Source: Yersinia frederiksenii ATCC 33641
Lineage (GTDB): Bacteria; Pseudomonadota; Gammaproteobacteria; Enterobacterales; Enterobacteriaceae
DNA: 64,000 nt
Reading direction: 5' to 3'
NCBI RefSeq assembly: GCF_000754805.1
Contig: NZ_KN150731.1
Span: 4,803,642 to 4,867,641 of the forward strand
Shown here: positions 29,040 to 38,030 of the stretch, piece by piece
Layout of the letters: each line of letters opens with the position of its first letter
Numbering within the stretch: the stretch's first letter is position 1
The notes under the pieces: generated by a model
Database searches by the model: none
What the model saw: only the letters and a program-made list of their open reading frames with translations
Told to the model about the DNA's origin: nothing
Made by a program: the position numbers and the translations under genes

Positions 29040-29795
29040 ATGAGTGCCATCGACGTGAAAAAACTGACCAAACAGTTTAAAGGTCAACAGGTACTACATG
29101 GTATCGATCTTGAGGTGAACAGTGGCGAAGTGGTGGCGATCATTGGGCCAAGTGGCTCAGGTAAAACCACTTTATTGCGCAGTATTAACCTGTTGGAAAT
29201 CCCTGATTCGGGGATGATCCGAGTGGGTGATATAGAGATTGATGGCAGCATTCCTATCAGTAGGCAGCAACGTCAGGTTCGTGCGCTACGTCAGCAAGTG
29301 GGATTTGTGTTCCAGAGCTTCAATCTATTTCCACACCGGTCAGTGCTGGAAAATATCATTGAGGGGCCGGTGATTGTTAAGGGTGAGAAACGAGCTGAAG
29401 CTGAAAAGCGGGCGCGTGAGTTGTTGGCAAAAGTTGGCCTAAGTGGCAAGGAAGATGCTTATCCTCGCCGTTTATCTGGCGGACAGCAGCAACGTGTGGC
29501 TATTGCTCGGGCATTGGCGATGCAACCCCAGGTTATTTTGTTTGATGAACCGACTTCTGCATTGGACCCTGAACTGGTGGGGGAAGTATTAAATACTATC
29601 CGCGCACTGGCTGAAGAAAAGCGGACGATGGTCATCGTCACTCATGAAATGAGCTTTGCGCGTGATGTCGCGGACAGAGCTATCTTTATGGACCATGGCC
29701 GGATTGTTGAGCAAGGGCCAGCGAAAGAGCTGTTTGCCCACCCGCAACATGAACGCACTCGGCAGTTCCTTGATAAATTCCTGAATAATCACTGA
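29040..29795 (+). CDS. tcyN: L-cystine ABC transporter ATPase TcyN (YecC)
   Basis: A 251-residue ABC ATPase. Walker A GPSGSGKTTLL (about 36-46), signature RLSGGQQQRVAIARAL (about 144-159) and Walker B VILFDEPTSALDPE are all intact. It energises cystine import through TcyL with TcyJ. Last gene of tcyJLN, with a terminator 38 bases after its stop. Confidence 0.96.
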   Translation: MSAIDVKKLTKQFKGQQVLHGIDLEVNSGEVVAIIGPSGSGKTTLLRSINLLEIPDSGMIRVGDIEIDGSIPISRQQRQVRALRQQVGFVFQSFNLFPHRSVLENIIEGPVIVKGEKRAEAEKRARELLAKVGLSGKEDAYPRRLSGGQQQRVAIARALAMQPQVILFDEPTSALDPELVGEVLNTIRALAEEKRTMVIVTHEMSFARDVADRAIFMDHGRIVEQGPAKELFAHPQHERTRQFLDKFLNNH

Positions 29796-29832
29796 GTCAT
29801 CAGTGTGTTAATGAAAATGATCATTGTGCTAT

Positions 29833-29860
29833 GGGGCCGTGATGGCCCCTGATTTTTTTG
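29833..29860 (+). terminator. Terminator after tcyN
   Basis: GGGGCC - GTGAT - GGCCCC followed by TGATTTTTTT: a 6-bp GC stem with a U tract. The convergent antitoxin gene ends just beyond. Confidence 0.9.
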
Positions 29861-29866
29861 GCATTG

Positions 29867-30238
29867 CTATAGAAAGGCTTCGAGCTTAAGGCGATGGGCG
29901 GTTGTTTTAACTTCTTTCATTCGACCATGGCCGGGTAATACTTTCTGTTCCACGCTAACCAACCCAGCTTTTTGTAAAATAGCGATATCGCGGGTGACGG
30001 CACTGCGATCTCTTTTGAGTAGAGTTGAAAGGGAAGTGATAGAGCCGGGATGTTTTTTGACGGCTCGCAGCAGTACGATGCGTGCAGCACTTAATACTCG
30101 CACCATTTCCAGTGGATCTTCGAAAGTAATGGTGTGCTCTTCAGGTAATGTTTGCCCCACATCAGCCAGGGCGGCGAGCTGCTTGCCTCGCTTGAAAAAT
30201 TCATCTTCCGTTGCAGTTTTGATGATTAGCTTGTCCAT
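29867..30238 (-). CDS. Winged-helix antitoxin-like regulator (TumA/HVO_A0114 type)
   Basis: The start at 30238 (MDKLIIKTATEDEFF) joins the end of the toxin frame as TAATG and gives 123 residues; the frame is open 13 codons upstream, inside the toxin gene. The C-terminal half holds a winged helix (ITSLSTLLKRDRSAVTRDIAILQKAGLVSVEQ). The N-terminal FFKRGKQLAALADVGQTLPEEHTITFEDP is typical of antitoxins paired with TumE-family toxins. It should bind the toxin and repress the operon. Family assignment comes from recalled pattern, not a search. Confidence 0.75.
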   Translation of the reverse strand: MDKLIIKTATEDEFFKRGKQLAALADVGQTLPEEHTITFEDPLEMVRVLSAARIVLLRAVKKHPGSITSLSTLLKRDRSAVTRDIAILQKAGLVSVEQKVLPGHGRMKEVKTTAHRLKLEAFL

Positions 30239-30532
30239 TAACTTCTCCTTAGTGAAGTCCAATCCTTTTGAAAGCAACTCTCTATTTGTTCAAAGCTGAC
30301 AAAATCAACCGCTTCAATTGCGCCATAAGTAATGGCGATGATGAAACCCATGAGCATTGTCATAACCAATTACCCGACCATTATCACCCCGTGATAAACA
30401 GTGGTTGATATAGGCTAAATTATAACGGGTAATGGCACCTGACTGGTCAGCCCATATCTCGCGGCGTAATTGACCATTACCACGCCGGCTAGCAATTTGA
30501 TGGGTCTCATCAATAATTTTCTTATCAGCCAT
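30238..30532 (-). pseudogene. TumE-family toxin gene, frameshifted
   Basis: The frame from MADKKIIDETHQIASRRG continues through GRVIGYDNAHGFHHRHY, the conserved core of TumE-type proteins, then ends as LWRN-stop at 30314. In the next frame the expected C-terminus appears: YGAIEAVDFVSFEQIESCF and a further 10 residues to the stop at 30238-30240. Removing one T of a TT pair (plus-strand AA at 30327-30328) restores HRHYYGAIEAV and a toxin of about 98 residues ending exactly at the antitoxin start. A GTG five codons upstream is an alternative start. The toxin is probably inactive or truncated; a sequencing error cannot be excluded. Confidence 0.75.
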
Positions 30533-30733
30533 GAATATAAATATCACCTCTGAAAGTTGCTGTATACAATATCTTCACTAAGAAGAAAGCTAGAACACAA
30601 ATCGCTCAATAGTTTGCTCGAATTAATAGTGAGTTAGGTACGGCAAGGTGACAAGAACACCAAGTAAGGGATGCGGCATATTGCCAGAGAAAAAGAGGAT
30701 TGTTGCAGTTTTACCCGCTACTGTGCGGGACAC

Positions 30734-30760
30734 CTCGAATAATAAATACTTATTATCGAG
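30734..30760. repeat. AT-rich inverted repeat after putA
   Basis: CTCGAATAATAA - ATA - CTTATTATCGAG is a near-perfect palindrome just beyond the putA terminator hairpin. It may be a second hairpin that stops transcription in either direction. Confidence 0.5.
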
Positions 30761-30763
30761 TAA

Positions 30764-30791
30764 ATAATAAGGCCCCGAAGGGCCTTATTAT
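30764..30791 (-). terminator. putA terminator
   Basis: ATAATAAGGCCC - CGAA - GGGCCTTATTAT is a perfect 12-bp stem whose AT-rich base gives a U-rich end in both directions. It lies 30 bases past the putA stop. Confidence 0.9.
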
Positions 30792-30820
30792 GCTGACGAA
30801 AGAATCGGCAATTCTGTAAG

Positions 30821-33800
30821 TTAGCCGATAGTCATCAGGCTGGCATTGCCACCAGCTGCCGCGGTATTGACACTGAGTGAGTGTTCAATAAGCAAGCGCT
30901 CTAGCAGGATATTGGTTTCACCACGGGCAAAGCCTTGTACTGAAACAATTGGCCCATCAATTTGCGCTATCTGCTCACACAAAGTGCGTAATTGGTCGGC
31001 ATCGCCGTGGTAGATAACTGCATCGAAGCTGACATTAGCCGTTTGCCAATCTTTAGTGAGCGTAATACGCGATTGTACAACTGCCGGTAATTTGCGGAAT
31101 AAATCACTTTGTAGGGTATTTTCCGGCCATAACACCTCGCTGCCGGTTGCCAGAACTGCGGCGAGTTGTGTCAGTGCATCGGCCCCGGTATCTGCCAAAC
31201 ATAGCACTCGTTCACGAGGTAGCAGGGCATAAGTATTACGCTCACCGGTTGGCCCCGGTAACAACCGGACTGTTCCACCTTGAGCCAACTCACCATAACG
31301 CTGTGCCAATTCCGCAAGCTCGCTATGTTGCTGTTCTCCAGCCCATGTCAGTAGGGCATGGTGGGCTGCTTGTAACCTTGTGCGGCCAGAGACATTCTGC
31401 ACTTCTTCACTAGGCGGATGTGACAGTGTATTGACTACCGCATCTTCCGGACGGCTGCACAGGAGGCGATACAGATACAGCGGGCCGCCGGCTTTAGGAC
31501 CGGTGCCCGATAAGCCTTCACCGCCAAAAGGTTGTACGCCGACCACCGCACCCACCATATTGCGGTTAACATAGAGATTACCAACTTTGGCTTTTTCAGT
31601 GATATGGGCAATGGTTTCATCAATACGAGTATGAATACCTAACGTTAGGCCATAACCAGAAGCATTGATTTGATCGACCAGTGCATTCAGGTTTTGGCGC
31701 TGGAAGCGCACTACGTGCAGCACCGGGCCGAAGATCTCTTTTTGCAGTTCATCAAAACTATCCAGCTCTATTAAAGTTGGCTTGATAAAGGTGCCGTGTT
31801 GCCACTCTTTTTCATCCTGACTATTACTGCGGGCAGCTTGATAAACTTTGCGTCCTTTGGTGCGCATGGCCTGGATGTGGCGTTCAATACCGGCTTTGGC
31901 ATCGGCATCAATCACCGGCCCAATATCAGTAGACAGCCGCTCCGGGTTGCCCATTCGGCATTCCGCCATCGCGCCACGTAGCATTTGCAGGGTGTGCTCA
32001 GCAACATCATCCTGAATGCAGAGAATGCGTAAAGCGGAACAACGCTGACCTGCGCTGTCGAAAGCCGAGGCGACAACATCAGTGACTACCTGCTCGGTTA
32101 GCGCCGATGAGTCCACTATCATGGCATTGAGGCCACCGGTCTCGGCAATCAATGGGGTTGGGCGGCCCTGTGGATCAAGTCTGCCAGCAATACTGCGCTG
32201 TAGAATGCTCGCCACTTCCGTTGAGCCAGTAAACATCACGCCGCGCACTCGTGCATCGTTGACGAGTGTGGCTCCCACACTGTCACCTTGGCCCGGTAAC
32301 AGTTGCAGTACACCTTGTGGGATACCGGCTTCCAGTAAAATTCGGACTGCCTGAGCGGCAATCAGTGGTGTCTGTTCTGCCGGTTTCGCCAGTACACTAT
32401 TACCGGCGGCTAAAGCCGCGGCAACCTGACCGGTAAATATGGCCAGCGGGAAGTTCCATGGGCTAATGCAAACCACTGGGCCGAGTGGGCGGTGGCTGTC
32501 ATTGGAAAAGTTATCGCGTACTATCCCGGCATAGTAGTGAAGAAAATCAACGGCTTCGCGTACTTCTGCAATGGCATTACTGAAGGTTTTACCCGCTTCA
32601 CGCACCAGTATACTCATCAGTGTTTGCATCTGATTTTCCATCAACTCAGCAGCACGCACTAAAATAGCCGCCCGCTCAGCCGGTGGGGTGGCAAACCAAA
32701 TTGCCCCGGCAGTGGCTGCGGCATCTAGGGCTCGGCTCACTTCAGCTTCAGTGGCTTCTCGAACATAACCGACGATATCAGTCGGTTCTGCGGGGTTGAT
32801 GACGGGTAGGTCGACACCGTTATCAAGCTCGGCATCAATAATAGGTTCTGCCCGCCACATTTGACTGGCACTGGTGAGCAATGCGCTGGAGAGGGAGGCG
32901 AGACGGTGTTCGTTAGCTAAATCTAGCCCACTGGAGTTGGCCCGGTCGTTCCCATACAAATCCCGAGGCAATGGAATCCGTGGGTGAGGCAAGCCGAGTT
33001 GCCCCTCACTGGCGGCAATAGCCTCCACGGCACTTACCGGGTCGGCGACTAGCTCATCCAGTGGCAGGGTGGCATCTGCAATACGGTTGACAAATGAAGT
33101 ATTGGCCCCGTTTTCCAATAGGCGGCGCACCAAATAGGCTAGCAATGTTTCATGGGTGCCTACCGGGGCATAAATTCGACATGGTCGATTAAGCTTGCCA
33201 TCGGCAACTTTCCCAACCACTTGCTCATACAGAGGCTCCCCCATGCCATGCAGACACTGGAATTCATATTGTCCTGGGTAGTAGTTCTGCCCCGCAAGAT
33301 GGTAAATCGCGGATAACGTGTGTGCGTTGTGAGTGGCGAATTGCGGATAAATCAGGTTAGGTACTGCCAGTAATTTTCGTGCGCAGGCCAGATAAGAAAC
33401 ATCGGTATAAACTTTACGGGTATAAACCGGGTAACCTTCTAAGCCATCCATTTGAGCGCGTTTGATTTCGCTGTCCCAATAGGCACCTTTGACTAGGCGG
33501 ATCATCAGGCGGCGACGGCTGCGCTGCGCCATATCTATCACCGCATCAATGGTGAATGGGCAGCGTTTCTGATAGGCCTGAATAACGAAGCCAATCCCAT
33601 TCCAACCCGCCAATTTTGGCTCAAAGCAGAGTTTTTCCAGCAGATCGAGTGAAATTTCCAGACGATCGGCTTCTTCGGCGTCAATATTAATCCCAATATC
33701 ATACTGGCGCGCTTGCAGAGTAAGTGACAACAAGCGCGGATAAAGCTCATCCATGACACGCTCATATTGAGCACGACTGTAACGAGGGTGGAGCGCCGAA

Positions 33801-34792
33801 AGTTTGATTGAAATCCCCGGCCCTTCATAAATACCCCGGCCATTTGACGCTTTACCAATGGCATGAATCGCCTGTTGGTAAGAGAGTAGATAAGCCTGCG
33901 CATCTGCCTCGGTTAGCGCTGCCTCACCTAACATATCGTAAGAGTAACGGAACCCTTTATCTTCCAGTTTGCGGGCATTAGCCAATGCTTCTGCAATGGT
34001 TTCGCCGGTGACGAATTGCTCCCCCATCAGGCGCATGGCCATATCCACACCCTTGCGGATCAGTGGTTCGCCACCTTTACCAATAATTCGGTTTAAGGAG
34101 CTGGAGAGTTTAGCTTCGTTGTGGGTAGAAACCAGATGGCCGGTAAATAACAGACCCCAAGTAGCGGCATTGACAAACATTGACGGGCTACGGCCCAAAT
34201 GGGAGTGCCAGTTGCCATTGCTGATTTTATCGCGAATCAGAGCATCACGAGTGGGTTTATCCGGAATACGCAGCAGGGCTTCAGCCAGGCACATCAATGC
34301 CACGCCTTCTTGTGACGAGAGGGAAAACTCTTGCAGCAAGCCTTGCACTATACCGGCGCGACCATTGGCACTCTTTTGATTGCGCAGTTTCTCGGCAATG
34401 GAATAAGCCAGTTTATGGGTTGCTTGTGCCTGCTCGATGGGCAAACGCGCCTGCTCCAATAACATGGGGATGGCTTCTGTTTCCGGGCGGCGGTAGGCCG
34501 CAGTGATCGCCGCACGGGTCACCGATTGTGGCAGCACCTGCTCAGCAAAATCTAAGAATGGCTGGTGGGCGCTTTCCGTGACTTGCGGCATAATGTCGTC
34601 CGCTTCCTGAGAGACGGTCGCATTTGCTGTAGGAAGCTCCGGTAATTCACTGTTATTTTCCAGTCTTTCCAGATAGTTGAAAATTGCCTGCTTGATAAGC
34701 CAGTGTGGCGTGCGGTCAATACGCTGTGCTGCGGCTTTAATACGGTCACGTGTCGCTTCATCGAGCTTCACGCCCATTGTGGTGCTACCCAT
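30821..34792 (-). CDS. putA: PutA, trifunctional proline dehydrogenase / P5C dehydrogenase / repressor
   Basis: A 1323-residue protein. Residues 1-47 form the ribbon-helix-helix DNA-binding domain (TTMGVKLDEATRDRIKAAAQ), so this is the repressor type. The FAD-dependent proline dehydrogenase barrel covers about 190-560 (IRLVKGAYWDSEIKRAQMDG). The glutamate semialdehyde dehydrogenase at about 640-1130 has the active-site Cys in GQRCSALR and the catalytic Glu in IAETGGLNAM. It oxidises proline to glutamate at the membrane. Without proline it represses putA and putP by binding the region between them. Length matches E. coli PutA (1320). Confidence 0.98.
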   Translation of the reverse strand: MGSTTMGVKLDEATRDRIKAAAQRIDRTPHWLIKQAIFNYLERLENNSELPELPTANATVSQEADDIMPQVTESAHQPFLDFAEQVLPQSVTRAAITAAYRRPETEAIPMLLEQARLPIEQAQATHKLAYSIAEKLRNQKSANGRAGIVQGLLQEFSLSSQEGVALMCLAEALLRIPDKPTRDALIRDKISNGNWHSHLGRSPSMFVNAATWGLLFTGHLVSTHNEAKLSSSLNRIIGKGGEPLIRKGVDMAMRLMGEQFVTGETIAEALANARKLEDKGFRYSYDMLGEAALTEADAQAYLLSYQQAIHAIGKASNGRGIYEGPGISIKLSALHPRYSRAQYERVMDELYPRLLSLTLQARQYDIGINIDAEEADRLEISLDLLEKLCFEPKLAGWNGIGFVIQAYQKRCPFTIDAVIDMAQRSRRRLMIRLVKGAYWDSEIKRAQMDGLEGYPVYTRKVYTDVSYLACARKLLAVPNLIYPQFATHNAHTLSAIYHLAGQNYYPGQYEFQCLHGMGEPLYEQVVGKVADGKLNRPCRIYAPVGTHETLLAYLVRRLLENGANTSFVNRIADATLPLDELVADPVSAVEAIAASEGQLGLPHPRIPLPRDLYGNDRANSSGLDLANEHRLASLSSALLTSASQMWRAEPIIDAELDNGVDLPVINPAEPTDIVGYVREATEAEVSRALDAAATAGAIWFATPPAERAAILVRAAELMENQMQTLMSILVREAGKTFSNAIAEVREAVDFLHYYAGIVRDNFSNDSHRPLGPVVCISPWNFPLAIFTGQVAAALAAGNSVLAKPAEQTPLIAAQAVRILLEAGIPQGVLQLLPGQGDSVGATLVNDARVRGVMFTGSTEVASILQRSIAGRLDPQGRPTPLIAETGGLNAMIVDSSALTEQVVTDVVASAFDSAGQRCSALRILCIQDDVAEHTLQMLRGAMAECRMGNPERLSTDIGPVIDADAKAGIERHIQAMRTKGRKVYQAARSNSQDEKEWQHGTFIKPTLIELDSFDELQKEIFGPVLHVVRFQRQNLNALVDQINASGYGLTLGIHTRIDETIAHITEKAKVGNLYVNRNMVGAVVGVQPFGGEGLSGTGPKAGGPLYLYRLLCSRPEDAVVNTLSHPPSEEVQNVSGRTRLQAAHHALLTWAGEQQHSELAELAQRYGELAQGGTVRLLPGPTGERNTYALLPRERVLCLADTGADALTQLAAVLATGSEVLWPENTLQSDLFRKLPAVVQSRITLTKDWQTANVSFDAVIYHGDADQLRTLCEQIAQIDGPIVSVQGFARGETNILLERLLIEHSLSVNTAAAGGNASLMTIG

Positions 34793-34850
34793 GCGGTCTA
34801 TCTCCGTTAATAAGGGGAGTTATGATTTTATTTCAGACAATATCAAGCAT

Positions 34851-34868
34851 GTTGCAACTTTGTGCAAC
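34851..34868. promoter_or_regulatory. PutA operator pair near putA
   Basis: GTTGCA at 34851-34856 and TGCAAC at 34863-34868 face each other with a 6-base spacer, in the stretch GTTGCAACTTTGTGCAAC. The pair lies 59 bases upstream of the putA start, well placed for repression. Confidence 0.75.
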
Positions 34869-35201
34869 CTTGTTAAATGAAGGGCGTATTTGAACTGTGA
34901 ATTCCGTCTTGTTTTTAACAATTATCAAGCGGCAATAATTACTTAATATTACGTGTAAGGATGACTAATACTAATAATGACAGGGGTTGTGGCGGGTTTA
35001 CCTAAGGTGCCACTCATTTTGTGGTGTCGGGTATAACTGTTGACATTGCTTAATGTGATGCAGAGTAAATTTCTTGTAAATAATTTGTTTAAATTCTTGT
35101 GGGTGAAGAAAGGACTCTACTAGGATAGCAACCGCGAGATAGTAGTTTGCTAGCGAATAGATGTGCTAGTCATTTATTTCCGGTTAAGTACTCATCTCTG
35201 G

Positions 35202-35207
35202 TGCAAC
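35202..35207 (-). promoter_or_regulatory. PutA operator half-site upstream of putP
   Basis: TGCAAC, the complement of GTTGCA, 140 bases before the putP start. A lone hexamer has low specificity; the support is its place in the put region. Confidence 0.5.
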
Positions 35208-35342
35208 TTGGTGTCACGTTCCGGCCAGCCAGAGTAATAGCCATCATTTTACAAGTTATGGGTATAAAGCACGATGCCGCATCAAGCGGAAAGAACTAAA
35301 AATAGCGAGATATATTAAAACGATAATACGCACTATGGAGAC

Positions 35343-35348
35343 GTTGCA
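35343..35348 (+). promoter_or_regulatory. PutA operator half-site overlapping the putP start codon
   Basis: GTTGCA whose last A is the first base of the putP ATG. Binding here would block putP transcription or initiation directly. Confidence 0.55.
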
Positions 35349-36832
35349 TGACCATGAACACACCGATGTTGGTGACTTTTTTAGTTTACATTTTTGGGAT
35401 GATACTTATTGGCCTTATGGCTTACCGGGCGACCAATAACTTTGATGACTATATTTTGGGGGGGCGAAGTTTAGGTAGTGTTGTTACCGCATTGTCTGCT
35501 GGCGCTTCTGATATGAGTGGTTGGCTGTTGATGGGGTTACCAGGGGCGATTTTTCTCTCAGGCATTTCTGAAAGCTGGATTGCGATTGGTTTGACCATTG
35601 GTGCTTATCTTAACTGGAAGTTAGTTGCCGGTCGTTTGCGCGTTCATACCGAAGCTAATAATAATGCGCTGACATTGCCGGATTATTTCACCAGTCGTTT
35701 TGAAGATAACAGTAAACTGCTGCGGGTGATATCGGCGATCGTTATCTTGGTTTTCTTCACTATTTATTGTGCTTCAGGGATTGTTGCCGGGGCACGTCTG
35801 TTTGAAAGTACCTTTGGCCTGAGCTATGGCACCGCATTGTGGGCCGGTGCTGCGGCGACCATCGCTTATACCTTTATTGGTGGTTTCCTCGCCGTCAGTT
35901 GGACCGACACCGTTCAGGCAACACTGATGATTTTCGCTCTAATTCTAACCCCGATTATCGTTATTTTGGCGGTTGGGGGGATTGATACCTCATTGATGGT
36001 TATTGCGGCGAAAAACCCAGCGAATATCGATATGTTTAAAGGGCTGAATCTGGTCGCGATTCTCTCTTTACTGGGTTGGGGCTTGGGCTATTTTGGTCAG
36101 CCACATATTCTGGCGCGTTTTATGGCGGCAGATTCTCATCGTACTATCCGTAGTGCTCGCCGTATCAGTATGACTTGGATGGTCTTGTGTCTGGCAGGAA
36201 CTATCGCGGTAGGCTTCTTTGGGATCGCCTATTTTGAGAACCATCCAGAACAGGCGGGAAGTGTGAGCCAAAATGGCGAGCGGGTATTTATCGAGTTGGC
36301 CAAGTTGCTGTTCAACCCGTGGATTGCCGGCATTCTATTGTCTGCTATTTTAGCGGCGGTAATGAGTACATTAAGCTGCCAGTTGCTGGTGTGTTCCAGT
36401 GCATTGACGGAAGATCTGTACAAAGCATTTTTGCGTAAAAAGGCCAGCCAGAAGGAGTTGGTGTGGGTGGGGCGTGCCATGGTGCTGTTAGTGGCTCTGA
36501 TTGCTATTGCTTTGGCAGCGGATCCTGATAACCGCGTTCTGGGTTTGGTGAGTTATGCCTGGGCCGGTTTTGGTGCGGCATTTGGTCCAGTGGTCCTGAT
36601 TTCAGTGATGTGGCCAAGAATGACGCGCAATGGTGCATTAGCGGGGATGCTGATTGGTGCGATTACCGTGATTGTCTGGAAGCAATATGCCTGGTTGGGT
36701 CTATATGAAATCATCCCAGGTTTCTTGTTCGCCAGTATTGCTATTGTGGTGGTGAGTTTGCTGAGTAGCGCGCCGAGCAAAGCGATGACTGAACGTTTCC
36801 GTCAAGCGGAAGCTGAATTTAAAACTGTCTAA
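35348..36832 (+). CDS. putP: PutP, sodium/proline symporter
   Basis: A 494-residue member of the SSS family with about 13 membrane helices. The N-terminus TNNFDDYILGGRSLGSVVTALSAGASDMSGWLLMGLPGA carries the D and S/G residues used in Na+ and proline binding. It imports proline for oxidation by PutA. It is divergent from putA and followed by a terminator. Confidence 0.97.
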   Translation: MTMNTPMLVTFLVYIFGMILIGLMAYRATNNFDDYILGGRSLGSVVTALSAGASDMSGWLLMGLPGAIFLSGISESWIAIGLTIGAYLNWKLVAGRLRVHTEANNNALTLPDYFTSRFEDNSKLLRVISAIVILVFFTIYCASGIVAGARLFESTFGLSYGTALWAGAAATIAYTFIGGFLAVSWTDTVQATLMIFALILTPIIVILAVGGIDTSLMVIAAKNPANIDMFKGLNLVAILSLLGWGLGYFGQPHILARFMAADSHRTIRSARRISMTWMVLCLAGTIAVGFFGIAYFENHPEQAGSVSQNGERVFIELAKLLFNPWIAGILLSAILAAVMSTLSCQLLVCSSALTEDLYKAFLRKKASQKELVWVGRAMVLLVALIAIALAADPDNRVLGLVSYAWAGFGAAFGPVVLISVMWPRMTRNGALAGMLIGAITVIVWKQYAWLGLYEIIPGFLFASIAIVVVSLLSSAPSKAMTERFRQAEAEFKTV

Positions 36833-36898
36833 TGCCGCTGTCATTTTGCCAGTTGCAGATATGGTGATGTTCAACCACTCGAATCATTAGCGAATATA

Positions 36899-36927
36899 AG
36901 CTCCCTACAATATAGGGAGCTTTTTTT
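36899..36927 (+). terminator. putP terminator
   Basis: AGCTCCCTA - CAATA - TAGGGAGCT followed by seven T. A perfect 9-bp stem 66 bases after the putP stop. Confidence 0.95.
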
Positions 36928-37064
36928 GCAGGAAATCTTATTCGGAATAAATCGCAGCGTTAATTCGTATCCTAATGAATTTATTTATTATTTAACTCAC
37001 CAGAAACAACTTGCCACAGTTTGTTTAACAATATTCTTATTCAGCCTCTTGAATTTCTTTTCGC

Positions 37065-37083
37065 CAGAATGATAATCACTATC
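37065..37083. promoter_or_regulatory. Fur-box-like site upstream of efeUOB
   Basis: CAGAATGATAATCACTATC matches the 19-bp Fur consensus at 16 of 19 positions. It sits about 83 bases before the efeU start, which suits iron-dependent repression. The 330-bp gap between putP and efeU otherwise holds only the putP terminator. Confidence 0.75.
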
Positions 37084-37165
37084 GTTTTGCTTTTCTTTAC
37101 GTTTATTGACACTGTCTATAATCATAGATCGCTACCCATAGCCATACCCATCAGGGGTGTTTAGC

Positions 37166-38014
37166 ATGTTTGTCCCATTTCTTATTATGTTTCGTGAAGG
37201 CCTAGAGGCTGCGCTGATTGTTAGTCTGATCGCCAGTTATCTTAAACGTACTCAACGCGGTCAATGGATGGGAGCAGTATGGCTGGGGGTTATCACCGCC
37301 GCAGCACTTTGCCTGGCGATTGGTATCTTTATTAATGAGACTACAGGGGAGTTCCCGCAAAAACAGCAAGAGCTGTTTGAAGGAATTATCGCGGTGGTGG
37401 CAGTTTGCATATTAACCTATATGGTTTTCTGGATGCGCAAAGTGTCCAAGTCAGTCAAAGTTCATTTAGAAGGGGCAATTGATACCGCATTGAATTCGGG
37501 CCGCAGTCAGGGATGGGCATTAGTGGCAATGGTATTCTTCGCGGTAGCTCGTGAAGGTCTTGAGTCAGTCTTCTTCTTATTGGCAGCGTTCCAGCAAGAT
37601 GTAGGTATTGGAGCTCCGATTGGCGCAATATTAGGTTTAACCTGCGCCATTTTGGTCGGCATGGCTATCTACTGGGGCGGCGTTAAGTTACATCTGGCTA
37701 AATTCTTCAAATGGACCAGCCTGTTTATTCTGTTTGTCGCCGCCGGTCTTGCTGCCGGCGCGATAAGAGCCTTCCATGAAGCAGGTCTTTGGAACCATTT
37801 CCAGGGCATCGCTTTTGACCTGACCAATGTACTGTCAACCCATTCATTATTTGGCACTTTCCTTGAAGGCATGTTTGGCTATCAGGAAGCACCAACTATC
37901 AGTGAGGTGGCGGTCTACTTTATCTATCTGATTCCGGCATTGCTTCTCTTTTTCCTTCCACCACGCACCACGGCGGCCTCAACCGTACCTGCTGCGCGGA
38001 AAACTAACCAATAA
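37166..38014 (+). CDS. efeU: EfeU, iron permease (Ftr1 type)
   Basis: The start at 37166 ([20 protein letters not shown]) has CAGGGGTG upstream; a GTG three codons earlier is less likely. 282 residues, seven membrane helices, with the two REGLE motifs ([10 protein letters not shown] and REGLESVFF) that coordinate iron in Ftr1-type permeases. It is the membrane pore of the EfeUOB iron importer. It is intact, unlike the frameshifted efeU of E. coli K-12. efeO follows after 16 bases. Confidence 0.95.
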   Translation: MFVPFLIMFREGLEAALIVSLIASYLKRTQRGQWMGAVWLGVITAAALCLAIGIFINETTGEFPQKQQELFEGIIAVVAVCILTYMVFWMRKVSKSVKVHLEGAIDTALNSGRSQGWALVAMVFFAVAREGLESVFFLLAAFQQDVGIGAPIGAILGLTCAILVGMAIYWGGVKLHLAKFFKWTSLFILFVAAGLAAGAIRAFHEAGLWNHFQGIAFDLTNVLSTHSLFGTFLEGMFGYQEAPTISEVAVYFIYLIPALLLFFLPPRTTAASTVPAARKTNQ

Positions 38015-38030
38015 TTCAGGGATTTATTAC

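Larger units (their letters stand above)
34793..35347. promoter_or_regulatory. put control region between putA and putP
   Basis: A 555-bp divergent region. It holds four copies of the PutA operator core GTTGCA or its complement (listed separately). Two lie 59-76 bases before putA and two lie near putP. This agrees with the E. coli system, where PutA binds several GTTGCA sites. No small gene was found inside. Confidence 0.85.
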
